NCBI RefSeq assembly: GCF_000372725.1
Contig: NW_005197722.1
Span: 19,969 to 83,968 of the forward strand
Origin: Emiliania huxleyi CCMP1516
Lineage: Eukaryota > Haptophyta > Isochrysidales > Noelaerhabdaceae
Length of the DNA: 64,000 nt
Direction of reading: 5' to 3'
Each line of letters opens with the position of its first letter. The stretch's first letter is position 1. Positions 52,332 to 64,000 of this stretch are shown here, piece after piece. A program made the translations under genes and the position numbers. The notes beneath the pieces are model-generated. The model was not told the DNA's origin and made no database searches. It saw nothing but the letters and a program-made list of their open reading frames with translations.

Positions 52332-53376
52332 CTAGCGCAGCCCGCCGCTCCCACAGACGTCCATCGTTGCCGCGTGCGCTCGCGTGTGGAAAAGGGCCGC
52401 CGCCCGCGAGAACACCTCCTGATACGTCTGCATGCGGGCGACGAGCCATTGCAGCGCGCCGTAGCTGACGTGGTAGGAGATGTTGCCGTCGTACCTCTTG
52501 TGCCTCGTGCCCGCCGCCGCCGCCGCCGCCGCCGAGGAGCCGCAGTACACCTTCGCTCTCTCCCGGAGGCCGACCTGGCGCAGGATGAGCAGCAACGAGG
52601 CGGGCAGCTGCTCGGCCAGGCCCCACGCCTATATGGAGCGACGACGGGCTCAAGCTTGCGGACGGGTCCCAGGCGACGGATCCTCTGCCTGAGGCACGGC
52701 GCCGTGTCCCGCTGCGCGAGATTGCGCAGGATGTGCTCCACCTACAGGACGCGTCACAGACGCGTCACCCACGTGTCATGGACATGGAACACGCGCAGGA
52801 CGTGCTCCACCAGCTCGGCGCGAGAGCGGCCCGGGTCGACCAAGCCGGGGTGGCTGCACCACGCCCGTCCGCTCAGCGCGCACAGCGGCCGGTCGAAGCC
52901 GTAGCCGTCGGCCGTCCTCCAGCTCCCCGCCCTCGCGAGCTTCTCCGGCGTGCGCCCGGACCACCTGAAATTTGGGAGGCGCGACTGTGACGCGATGCGT
53001 CGGTGTGGCGAGGAGAGCGAGCGGTGTCTTTCGGACGTGTCGGCGGCCCTCTTCACCTCATCGCCGAGTAGAGCCAAGCCATCGGGCTCCGCAGCAGCGT
53101 GAGCATGATTGGCCGCGCGTCGGGCTGCCACCTGCAGGCCGCGAGAGCGTCGTCCCAAGCGCCCTCGTAGCTGGAGAAGCACGCGGGCGCCGCACCAGCA
53201 GCACAGCTCCGAGTGAGCAGCTCGTAAAAGTAGGTTTCGTTGCCGTACGTCGGATGCAAAGGCCATCTCACCGATTGCCACGGACAGTATGAGATGCCCG
53301 CCCATCGCGGGAACGCCCTCATGATTGTCGAGCCAGCCATCTTTGGAATGTGGATGTGCACGATGACTGGCGCCAT
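52332..53376 (-). CDS. Sulfotransferase family protein, 273 aa, four exons
   Basis: Model: complement of 53376-53065, 52984-52811, 52741-52703, 52628-52332, total 822 nt in phase. Exon 1: MAPVIVHIHIPKMAGSTIMR with the PAPS-loop Lys, and PIMLTLLRSPMAWLYS with the Arg and Ser of the 3'-phosphate site. Exon 2: RWSGRTPEKLARAGSWRTAD, CALSGRAWCSHPGL. Last exon: AWGLAEQLPASLLLILRQVG, GTRHKRYDGNISYHVSYGAL, QWLVARMQTYQEVFSRA. There is no obvious signal peptide, so it is either cytosolic or missing a 5' exon. The intron between exons 2 and 3 starts GTGGAGCACGTCCTGCGC and exon 3 starts GTGGAGCACATCCTGCGC. Confidence 0.8.
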
Positions 53377-53835
53377 CTCTCGTCTGACCAGTCGAAGCTT
53401 GGCGGTCGAGTTTGAGGGAGAGCGAGAGTGAGCGAGCAAACGAAGCGAGAGACAGCAACCGGCAGCGCCTGTCAGCGTCCCGGAGTCGACCGGAGGCACC
53501 TCGCCGTTTGCTTCGAATTTAATAAATTCGATGCGGCCGCCACCAGTGAGAGCCAGCTATATCTCCGCCGTACTCGCTGCTCGCGCCGCCGCGAGCGGGT
53601 GTGTAAAATGCGCCGCGAGCGGGCACAGGGTGTGCCAACATGTGCGCCAGCCCTGCCAACGCTCCTCCCGCGCAGCGCGTTTCGTTGTAAAATTCGTCTT
53701 TCTGGGTTAAGGTTGATATCCTTGGAGCACTTGGAGGTCCTTGTTGGGGTTTTCTCTGGGGAGGCCGGCGACGGTGGGCGAAATATGTAGCGACCCTTCG
53801 TGCGGCGAGCACACGAGCGCCCCCGCGGTCGCTCG
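53377..53835. other. No confident gene
   Basis: Weak frames only. Contains an AT-richer patch around 53515-53575 and TTGGAGCACTTGGAGG at 53722. Confidence 0.4.
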
Positions 53836-54273
53836 TCAACGATCGAAGAGGAGCCGCCACCGCCGATGCACCGGCCCGAGCAGCAGGTCGGCCTGCAGGC
53901 TGGCGACTAGCCGCGCCTTGCGGTCCTTAGCTGCCGTGCTGTTACTGCTCGTGATGTGCGCGCCGCCGGCTTTTGCTTCAAAGCGTGTCGTCTCCGCATC
54001 GACGAGCGCCGCGCGGAGCTGCTGTACCAATGTAGGTCCGTGCGCATCACTGCCCTCGTCGTCGCGCCGGTCGAACGCGTTGACGAGGAAGGCGGCGAGC
54101 TCCCTCATCGCGCCGTCTAGGTCGGTCAGCACCTCGTCCATCCAGACGTTGGCCATCCTATGCCGCATTGTGTCTTGAGACTTGAGTGCAACCACGTTCG
54201 CCGCCGCCCGACCCAGGTCGCCCGCCGCAGCGTCATCGTCGCATTGGCCACCGAGGATGTTCATGTACGCCAT
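53836..54273 (-). CDS. Hypothetical protein or 3' exon, 145 aa
   Basis: ATG at 54273 gives MAYMNILGGQCDDDAAAGDL, then an amphipathic helical stretch (ALKSQDTMRHRMANVWMDEV, LTDLDGAMRELAAFLVNAF) and a basic C-terminus HRRWRLLFDR. The open frame extends upstream of the ATG into repeat-like DNA. It may be the last exon of a sulfotransferase-type gene, but I cannot show that. Confidence 0.4.
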   Translation of the reverse strand: MAYMNILGGQCDDDAAAGDLGRAAANVVALKSQDTMRHRMANVWMDEVLTDLDGAMRELAAFLVNAFDRRDDEGSDAHGPTLVQQLRAALVDAETTRFEAKAGGAHITSSNSTAAKDRKARLVASLQADLLLGPVHRRWRLLFDR

Positions 54274-54529
54274 CAGTCTCAGCCCTAAGGAACAGCCCCT
54301 TTTTTTCAGCCGGGAGACAGGTTGGCCTGCACAAGCTTTTCCGGCAAACAAAAAGCTAAAAGGAAAACAGAGGGTCCCCAGCACTTTGCGTTTCCGGAAA
54401 TTTCCAGGGAAAACAGAGAGTGTTTGGTGCTCCATTCTGGAAACTCGCGAGTTTCCCTGAGTCTGAGAGCTGGTCTGGGGCAAAATCTGACGCAAAATTG
54501 AGGAAATCGGCACGATACCCAGGCGGTCG

Positions 54530-54600
54530 CAGGGTATTTTCCAGGTATACCCGGGGTTTTCCAGGTATACCCGCAAAATACCCGGTATTTTGCCGATTTG
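54530..54600. repeat. GGTATACC-rich module, third occurrence
   Basis: CAGGTATACCCGGGGTTTTC and CAGGTATACCCGCAAAATAC repeat in tandem, similar to modules beside the ORF of elements A (1270-1313) and B (45643-45700). Confidence 0.7.
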
Positions 54601-54864
54601 GCTGATTTTGGTTTCTGGGCCCAAACCGCAAACCAGCCTCAGACTCGGCTCAGAGCCCGGAAAATTTGATGGGTTCCCCGGAGTTTTCCCGGGAAAATAC
54701 TAAATAGAGAGGAAAAGAGAGGGTGCTGTAGAGAAAAAAGGAAAGGAAAAGAGACGGGGTGCGAGAGGAAAAGCTTGTTCAGCCTAAGAGACAGGATTTA
54801 AGATGGTGGATGCGGACACAGATGCAGATAAAAGCCGTACCTGGGTATGTAGCTAGCAGCCCTG

Positions 54865-57800
54865 TCACTTCACTCCCAGAGCCCACAGCTCCTCGAACAG
54901 ATGGTGTGCCGACGCTGGCTTGCCCGCTGCCAGCCTCATCCCGCGCACGGTGTCCGTCCACGTGGAGTACTTTGAGCCGACAAAGGTGTGCGCCTGATTG
55001 GAGATGAGTCCGCATGAATCAGAGCGAACACACGCCGCGCGTGCCGTGATCCGACAGAGGTGCGGCGCCCGCGCCGCCACCTCCTGCTCGACGAGCGACG
55101 CAAAGTAGTTCCGCTGCACCTCTGCCGCGGGCGTCGCGCCGCCGTCCGCCTGCCCCGCCACCGCCAGCGCCTCCCAGAGCGCCTCCTTGGCGCAGACCGT
55201 CCGCACGGCGCGGGTGGAGAGCATGCGAGCGACCACCGCCAGCCGCATGTCGGAGCAGTCCTGTAGGCGAGACGCATCCGAGATCATGGCCGAGATGCAC
55301 AGCCGAGGTGCGGCCAGCGTTGGTCGCAAGAGGAGCTCCATGTTTGTGGCGACGTAGAGAGTGCGCCGCTCGGCGAGGCGCATCGCGTGCCACACCTGCA
55401 GGGGGGGGGGGGGCGGGCGGCGGGCGGGTCTCTCACCAGCCCTGCGTCACGGGACGACTCTCTGCGCCTCACCCGGGAGCCGCAGCAGCCGGGGTTGTGA
55501 GCGCTCAAGGGGGTGAGCGAGCGGCGCACGCACACCTCCTGCGCTATGGAGCTGGAGTTGATGGCATGGAGGCCGTCGCCGCACGAGACGGACCGCACCT
55601 GTTCACGGCGGGCGCTGCGTGTGAAGAGGCGTCGTTCACAGCAAGACCGTCGCCGCACCGGGGGCGGCCCGCCGGCACGCCGCGGATCGAGTGTCCGCAG
55701 TCCTATTCCGCAGCGAGAGAGGCGTGAAGAGGCGCCGTCCTCGCCTCGGCGTGCCCGTGGAGTGGCGGCGCTGGTCTAAGGTAAGGGTAAGGTAAACTTC
55801 TGGCGCTGGTCTCCGAGTGCTCCCAGTGCGCGTCCGCGACACGGATGTGCGCCTATTATTAGTAATATGCTGACTATGATATAAACTGTCATTAGTCTCT
55901 CCTTCTCACTGTCCAACGCGGATGAGCGCCGCCACGTAGTCGCCTCGCGTCAAGTTGAGCTGAGAGGCGACGCGCTCTGCCGCCGACAGCACCGCCCCCG
56001 ACCAGCGCAGCGGGGAGAAGACGCGGTCGCGCAGGCCGACGTCGCGGTCGTACGAGTGATAGCCTGGAGAGGAGAGGGCTCCAGGGACGGTCTCTGGGCA
56101 TGAGGGCACTCCGCGCCCGGCGCCGCGGTGAGGATGCTGCTCTGACCGAAGCTCCGAGCGTGCGCGGCCGCCGCCCGCTCGCGCCCCTCGTCAGGCTTGT
56201 CGACGGTTGCGAATCGGGAGCACGAGAGGGCGGAGAGGCGGAGGTAGTCGCGGAAGCCTGCGTGAAGCAGGTTCCGAGCAGGTTCAGAGAAGGTTCCGAG
56301 GGAGGAGCGCCCGGAGAGGCGGCGGCGCGGAGCCGCTATCGTCGTCATGTGACGAGCCGACGGAGAGGCAGAGGTCGAGCCGGCCTGCAGGAAGGTTCCG
56401 AGAAGGTTCACGCGGGTGGAGGTGGGCCCTGGGCGAGGGGACGAGGTCGCGCGGTGGCCGTCGGAGAGCGTGCGGAAGGCGGGGAGGTCGATGGTGCGCA
56501 CGAACCTGTTCCGAGTCCGCACGGGGGGCTGGACGGCTGTGTGGCGAGACCGGGTGTGCACGGCGGGGGGCGGAGTGTGAACGTGCGCAAGCTATGCACA
56601 GGGCGGACTTTGCGAGGTGACTCGCGTCGAAGGTGGACGCGAACGGGAAGGAGAGCAGCGCGGTGGCGCGGTCCCGCGACGGCTCTGGGGGCGCGCCTGC
56701 GAGAGAGAGAGGGGTCCGAGAAGCTTCACGGAAGGGTCGCAAACTGTCGCCGGTTTAGAGCGGCTGAGGCGGCGGGGGTCGCGCGCCGGGGTGGAGGTGG
56801 AGGAACTTTGGGTTGTGCGGCAGCCAGAGAGGGAGGACGAGGGTCCGGTTGAGGGCGCGGGCTTTAGCGATGGCGACGCGGAACTGCAAGTACCTGCGCA
56901 CGGGTGGGTGGTAAAACCGTGGACGCTCACACAAGGTCACTCGCCGTGAAGCGAGCTGCAAGTCGAGAAGCAATCGGGCAGTCTCGGGTTGCTCGCACTG
57001 GTTGTTTGGCCCCTGGTCGAGGAGCGGGAAGAGGAACTTGCGACCGCGGTAGAGCTGACGCAGCTCCGAGGAGGAGGCCGAACCGCCGCCCCCTGGCCCG
57101 TCCGCCTCGTCGCCCGCCGCTCCACCCCCCAACGCGCCTTCCAGCTCCACCTCGACGTCGTGCTCGCCCGCAATCAGGTCCGAGGCTTCCCGCTCGCCGA
57201 GCCTCAGCGCCTGATCCATCAACGAATGACTTGGTTTGGGGGCCACTTTGCTGTGTCCTCATCGAGTGCAGTCCAGCCGCCTCCGGGTCCAGCGCAGCGG
57301 CTGCGCCCTCCGGAGCGAGCCACCGCTGGATGGGGCCGATGGTCATCGCCTCGGGTTCGACTGCTTCCAGCGCAAGCTGCTCGTTGCCCCGCGCCGCTTC
57401 CTCTCCTTCGTGCGGTGGCAACTTAGGCACGACAGCGCTGTTCCGCTCGCTGCTGGCCGGGATCCCACCGTCGTGCTTGATCACGGCGCCTAGACAAAAG
57501 CTCCGAGAAATGTCTCAGGAAAGGTCCAGGGTGGCAATCACCGCGGATGGAGACAATCACCCGACGTAACCTCGGCGGTGCTGGACTTTGCGCCACGCAA
57601 GTAGGACGCTGGCAGCCAGCCGAAGGCCGCCCGGTCGATCCACCCGTCGTCGTTGACGAGCAAATCGAGCGTCCTGTCGTCGGCCGCGTTGGTGTTGTAC
57701 GCCATGGCCTCCGCCCACGCAGTGAGTAGCGCCTCGGCCGCGGCGCTCTTGTTGAAGTAGGCGACGGCGGACGAGCAGAGCAGCTGCCGGCCGTGCGCAG

Positions 57801-58671
57801 CGTGGTGGCGGCAGCAGGCGGTGCCGGTCGCCTCACGGCAGGATGAGTGCGTGCGGTTGGCGTCGTAGTTGAGGAGCACGACGTCGCGCGGCGCCCCGAA
57901 GCCGCGCCAGCCCGCCGGCGTGAATTGGAGCGGGAAAGCGGTGAACCTATATGCCAGCGCAGGCGCGTGAGGCTGTGACAGGAGCTAGAGCAATGGAATC
58001 CACTCCTGATCCGGCATCTAGTGCGGTGACTCGAGGTCGACATCGAGCCACGCGACGGGCAGCGGTGAGGCCTGCAGCGTGCGAAGGATGAAGAGCGGCT
58101 TGCTCGCGATCAGGCGCAAGCGCCGCGTGCGCGAGTCGACGGTGGCGCCGCCGGCGATCTCGGAGGCGGCGTCCTCAGCCACTCGCGCCACCCCACAGCA
58201 CACTCCCCACGCTTCGCAGCTCGCCTCCAAGCGGCGGGCCTCGAAGCCGTATGAGGAGGTGCACATGCTCGCCACCCAAAAGCTCGCGTCGCCCACGAGG
58301 TCGGCGCGGCAGTCCTCGAGCCGCGGCAGACGGAGCGCGGCCGGCATATGCATGAGCGCTTCCGTGTGTTGGTATCGTGGCGAGGCGAGCCGGCCACCGT
58401 CGAGCCGGTAGCGCGGGACTCGCCAGCTGCACGACTCGGCAGGCGTCGGCCGACGAGGCTCCCTCCTGATCGCTCGGCAGCCGACGACGGCCTGCAGGAC
58501 GAGCAGGACGGCAGCGCAGACGACGAGGAGTGCTCGACTGCAGACTGGGTGGGAGCGATATGGCGGAGGAGGCTTTGCCACAGACGCCGCGCAACTCTCG
58601 CGCCTTCGAGGCGCGTCAGCCTCGAGACGCGTCCAAGCGAGGTGAGTCCATTGGCAACGCTGACCGCCCAT
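54865..58671 (-). CDS. Bidomain glycosyltransferase: nucleotide-diphospho-sugar transferase fused to O-fucosyltransferase-like domain, 896 aa, eleven exons
   Basis: Model: complement of 58671-58031, 57946-57594, 57489-57281, 57210-56787, 56696-56609, 56505-56459, 56384-56337, 56257-56117, 56063-55918, 55598-55536, 55395-54865; 2691 nt, all phases agree. Residues about 45-65 (ALLVVCAAVLLVLQAVVGC) are a type II anchor. Domain 1: KPLFILRTLQASPLPVAWLD, DVDLEF (DxD metal motif), VVLLNYDANRT, LLCSSAVAYFNKS, DGWIDRAAFGWLPASYLR. Domain 2: YLQFRVAIAKARALNRTLVL, PFASTFDASHLAKFVRTIDL, SYDRDVGLRDRVF, TLYVATNMELLL, FVGSKYSTWTDTVRGMR. The link between the domains rests on one 70-nt GC-AG intron (57280-57211). 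Two adjacent genes remain the alternative. Six GC and four GT donors. Golgi location inferred. Confidence 0.7.
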
Positions 58672-59180
58672 TTATGACACGAGACGCGCTCAAAAAAGAA
58701 TTATGACAAGGAAGCCTCTCTCACAGCACACTGGCACGACAAGGGCGCGGACTGGCGCGGACTGGCACACACACCGGCTCACCACCGGAGCCGCCTAAGC
58801 GACTCCGTTAAGAACGGCAAACCTGGTTTGTGGAACTCCCGCAACTGTCCTGACAGTCCTGACAGAGTCCTGACAGAGTCCTGACAGAGTCCTGACAGAG
58901 TCCTGACAGAGTCCTGACAGAGTCCTGGCGGGGTCCTGACGGCGCACGGTCTTCACAGTGCTCACAAGTGCCTCCGAAGAGACTTCCACCTTCCTTCACT
59001 GCAACCCTCCTTCCCCTCCCCCCAGCAGTGAATGATAGACGCCCAGCCCCCCTTTCGACCGTGCGCGCCCTCTGCGGAATCGTCCTGATGGGGCAGTCCT
59101 GACGCAAACTTGAGAGTCCTGACAAGCAAACTTGAGAGTCCTGACAGAAACTTGAGAGTCCTTACAGAAACTTAGAGTCC
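58672..59180. repeat. GAGTCCTGACA minisatellite
   Basis: 11-bp units GAGTCCTGACA at 58848-58930, then looser AACTTGAGAGTCCTGACA units at 59095-59180. A third array of the same unit lies at 59820-59915. Confidence 0.95.
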
Positions 59181-59819
59181 TTACAGACAAAAGAAATCAC
59201 GCTGGGTCTCGCGCCACTCGGCCGACCATGAAAAGCGCACAAGCAAGAGAGGCGCGGCCATGGTGCAGGCAACGTTACAGCCGGCAACGTGCATAGGCAG
59301 CAAAGCTCGGCCACGACGTCCATGGCCCGCGCGCCCCCGATTTGCCACCGGCGGCCTGCAGGCCAGCGCCGAGCAGCGGCCTGCAGGCTGACCGACTGCT
59401 GACCGAGGCAGCGCCCACGGCAGCGCCCACGGCAGCGCCCACAGCAGCACCCACGGCAGCACCCACGGCAGCGCACACGGCTTGGCTGGCCATGTCAGCC
59501 GCGCAGGGACCCTCCCGCGGGTCCAACCCGAAGCGCTCGACCGCTCGACAGCGCAAGTCGGCTGACGGAGCGAGCCGCATAGCCCTCCAGTGCTCACCGC
59601 AGGATCAGGCCTGACCGGCCCACGCTCACGGCCTGGCCTGCCTGTGGACCAGCAAACTCGTTGGCTGTACGCGAGGAAAGAGCTGCGTGGCTGGGTCGAT
59701 ACCGTCCCCGTGCGCCCTTTCCCTCAGTGGAGGGCCGTCCCTGCCCTCGGGAGTAACTCGACTGTACACCCCTCCCTACTCTCTAGCTAAGGGCTCTATT
59801 CACAGCGGGGGGACAGTGG
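59181..59819. repeat. 12-bp GCAGCGCCCACG tandem and flanks
   Basis: Six or so units at 59409-59480 keep several frames open on both strands; no convincing gene. Confidence 0.8.
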
Positions 59820-59915
59820 TTGTCCTGGCGGAGTCCTGACGGAGTCCTGACAGAGTCCTGACGGAGTCCTGACAGAGTCCTGACAGAGTCCTGACAGAGT
59901 CCTGACGGCCTATTT
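59820..59915. repeat. GAGTCCTGACA minisatellite, second array
   Basis: Eight or so 11-bp units of GAGTCCTGACA/GAGTCCTGACG. Confidence 0.95.
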
Positions 59916-60063
59916 TGGAGTTTTTCAACTTTGAGGTATTGTAACTATGTGAAGGCACTATGAATGCATCAGTTCTTTGGGAGAGTGCAATCCATTTAGT
60001 TATTACCTCCAACTCAAAAAAAGTCTGGTGGCAAACGGGCAATGGGGTCCCTTATGGTGGCCT

Positions 60064-61810
<1,747 letters not shown>

Positions 61811-62128
61811 GGCCGTCGTTACTTTCGCCGCCGCCTCTGCTGCTTGTCGGCGGAGCGCCTCGCGCCTTCCCTCGTCTCCATGCTCATGGTCTTGTTCTCT
61901 TTGTTTTCCTGCGCTTCCTGTCGCTGGTCCGGCGACGTATCTTGCCGTCTGCCTTCGCTTCCTGGCGGGCCGCGTTTCCTTCCCCTCGTCCCGTCTGTTT
62001 TCTCCTGCGTGGTCGCCCTCGCGTGCGCCGCTCGCCGTCTGTTCTCCTCTCTGCTCGCCGTCCTCGTCCCCTCGCTGTCGTCGCTTCCCTCCGGCGCTCG
62101 CCGCAAGTGCTCCAAGTGCTGTTTCCTA

Positions 62129-62882
62129 GGCTAGTTCCATTTCACTGTGGCACAGCTCGCGTTACAAAACCTTGATTTTGACCATTTGCGCACTATTGTA
62201 CCTCTCGGTGCCTTCCAGACTCAGCTGCGACCCCGCCGAGTAGACGGGCGCACACAGCAGCTGGCCCGGTGTGCGCCCGTCCACTCGGCGGGGTCGCAGC
62301 TGCCTCTGCGCGTCCTGGGGAGGTACATTTGTTGCGCACCGGAGACGACTCGACGCCGCTGAGATCGGAGATCAAGCTCTGACAGGTCACACGTCGCTCC
62401 TTTGACGCCGACGTGACTCGCCCGTACAGATCACATCAGGACACGGTCTCGACGCGCTCGGTACGACGCCTGCGACCCGTCTCGGGTCAGGTGGCACGAC
62501 GCTCATCGCGCCTGCCAGCGCTGCCGTACAGGTTGCCACGACGAGGTCGAGCACGCTTCTATACGCTCGCCCAGCCTTCCTTTCCATCCCATTAGGCAGC
62601 CTGGGAACGGTGATGGTCAGAGGCAAAGCCTACGAGGGGTGGTGGAACCACATGTCACGGCTACTGACGGCTCGACCCCACGATAGCCTCCGAAGGCTGA
62701 CTTTGCGGCACCATCATCGGACGATGTCGACGAGTTGGGTCGCTCTCGCGGTAGCCAGATGACCTCCCATGCTAGTACCATCGGCTAGGGTCGCAGGAAG
62801 CGCGGGGGAGGGCGCTGGGAGCAACACGGAGCTCCGTTGGACGTTTTCAAGATTAGCGTGTCAGAGTGAAATGGAACTAGCC
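62129..62882. mobile_element. MITE-like element with 18-bp perfect TIRs and CTA duplication
   Basis: GGCTAGTTCCATTTCACT at 62129-62146 is matched by its reverse complement at 62865-62882. CTA flanks both ends (62126-62128 and 62883-62885), a 3-bp duplication as in PIF/Harbinger or CACTA groups. The interior has no intact ORF but has a long hairpin at 62222-62302. Confidence 0.75.
62222..62302. repeat. 34-bp-arm hairpin inside the MITE
   Basis: Arm 62222-62255 (CAGCTGCGACCCCGCCGAG, then TAGACGGGCGCACAC) pairs with 62269-62302 with one mismatch around a 13-nt loop. Confidence 0.9.
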
Positions 62883-63224
62883 CTACCTGTGAAGGAACCC
62901 AGCCGCGTAATATAAGATATCGAGCTTAACATGCATCACATGAGCTTACACTTTACACCTTCCCTAGCCTCGGCATTAATTCACACAACACACATCGGCG
63001 GACACACACAGCAACGCACAACGATCTATCATGCAGGGGTTTGGCATATGCTGCCAGAGGACACGCCTGGGGTATCACGCCGCGCGGGCGCGAACGCGCT
63101 GCGCGCATCGAGCCAGACAAATCGCCGTCCTCTAAATAGGGTGATCGGCCGCTGTGGCCGGGTGGTGGTGCGCAGGCCCGGGAGGCGGACCTGGCTCGTA
63201 CTTCCGGTACGCCGGGACAGTCTG
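62883..63224. other. No confident gene
   Basis: Plus-strand frames here become arginine-rich shadows of the opposite-strand Ala repeats. Confidence 0.4.
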
Positions 63225-64000
63225 CTACTGCTGGCTGCTGGCCGCGCTGCTCGCTCCGCCGCTGCTAGCAGCCTCCGCCGCCGCGCCGCAGCCGCCGCCG
63301 CTCGCTTGAGACGCCGACGAATAGGGGCCGCCCCCCGAGGCCGCCTCCGCCATCGCCTCCGACGCCGCCTCCGACGCCGCCTGCGACGCCGCCTGCCCCG
63401 TTGCCTTCCCCGCCGCCTTCCCCGCCGCCTGCCCCGCCGCCTGCGACGCCGCCTCCTCCCCCGCCTCCGACGCCGCCTGCGATGCCGCCTGCCCCGCCTG
63501 CCCCGCCTCCAACGCCGCCTGCGACGCCGCCTGCCCCGCCGCCTGCCTGGAGGAGGAGGTGGAGGAGGAGGAGGAGGCGGCCTCCCTCTCGGCAGCGTCG
63601 AGGGCGGCGCACAGCGCGGCATCGTCGAGCCTACAACATTACCCCACATCTCTCCAGATCTCCCCAGATCTCCCCAGATCTCCCTATTGGCGTCGTCGAG
63701 CCTACACCATCTCCCCACATCTCCCCACATCTCCCCAGATCTCCCCACATCTCCCTAAAGGCGCCGTCGAGCCGACAACATCTCCTCAGATGCTGCCGGT
63801 ATCTCGCGGTATCTCCCGGCGCACAGCGCGGCGCCGAGCTGACAACAGAGAAGGCGCGCCGGAGGCACAACAGGGGTGGGAGGTACAGGGAGGTACCGGG
63901 AGGTACCAGGAGGTGCGGGGAGACATGGCATGTGGGGAGATGTGGCGGGATGTGGGGAGATGCAGCGCGTCTGTCTGTGCATATATCGGCGTCGCGCGCC
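63225..64000 (-). CDS. Ala/Gln/Ser-rich protein, 3' end, runs off right edge
   Basis: The final exon on the minus strand begins near 63627 with LDDAALCAALDAAEREAASS, then a Ser run, then AGQAASQAASEA-type repeats (GACGCCGCCTGC units), and ends at a stop after GGASSAASSQQ. Upstream, short exon-like pieces LDDANRE (about 63700) and LDGAFRE (about 63765), and QLGAALCA near 63830, are separated by GATGTGGGGA repeats. They look like repeated small exons and introns. The start lies beyond the window. Function unknown; Ala/Gln repeats suggest a helical or disordered scaffold. Confidence 0.45.
63640..63770. repeat. 10-bp ATCTCCCCAG/ATCTCCCCAC tandem arrays
   Basis: Two arrays separated by GGCGTCGTCGAGCCTACACC. 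The same kind of unit forms an intron of the kinesin gene at 36838-36870. Confidence 0.85.

Noticed and set aside
58848-59915. Possible CRISPR-like array
   Set aside because: Units are contiguous 11-mers with no spacers, in a eukaryotic genome.
62931-63758. 275-codon plus frame with long Arg runs
   Set aside because: Antisense of the Ala/Gln-rich minus-strand exon.

Overview
The window looks like nuclear DNA of a GC-rich eukaryotic alga, most likely a haptophyte such as Emiliania/Gephyrocapsa huxleyi. The reasons are: roughly two-thirds GC; short spliceosomal introns in most genes, most of them with GC rather than GT donors; (CA)n and proline-rich coding repeats; eukaryote-only families (kinesin-13, CWF19, SPX, PHD, mitochondrial phosphate carrier); and a 100-N assembly gap at 23493-23592. 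The species call is inference. A relative with similar splicing cannot be excluded. I saw no tRNA, rRNA, CRISPR array or bacterial-style operon.

Layout. 0-13.5 kb: a sulfotransferase running off the left edge, then mobile-element and repeat territory (a Mutator-like element with 9-bp flanking repeats, a nested hairpin, a complete PIF/Harbinger transposase gene), a secreted ankyrin protein, an HMG-box remnant and minisatellites. 13.4-29 kb: a gene-dense block with GH18 glycosidase (+), SPX protein (-), a CWF19-like splicing factor carrying a KH domain (+), a PH-domain protein (-), the mitochondrial phosphate carrier (+) and a sulfotransferase-like gene (-). 30-39.3 kb: a small secreted protein, a PHD-finger protein and a kinesin-13. 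39.3-48 kb: repeat-rich DNA with dispersed TTACC-tailed repeats, a second Mutator-like element with iterons, a second sulfotransferase on the + strand and transposon-like fragments. 48-58.7 kb: an SGNH hydrolase, an exostosin-like fragment, a multi-pass membrane protein, another sulfotransferase and an apparent fusion of two glycosyltransferases. 58.7-64 kb: minisatellites, a TTACC repeat with (GT)n, a SET-like protein, a MITE and an Ala/Gln-rich gene running off the right edge.

How the genes relate. There is no operon logic. Four sulfotransferases, GH18, SGNH hydrolase, exostosin-like and fused glycosyltransferase genes suggest a locus rich in secretory-pathway glycan building and modification, but clustering by chance or by paralog expansion is as likely as functional linkage. 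The most unusual signal is in the introns. Across unrelated genes the first bases of an intron repeat the first bases of the next exon (up to about 35 bp), usually with a GC donor and occasionally GA, and several introns share a common 3' end. This points to a large-scale intron-gain process by tandem duplication or introner insertion. Exon models below were assembled by hand from reading frame, splice dinucleotides and family resemblance, so boundaries need transcript evidence.
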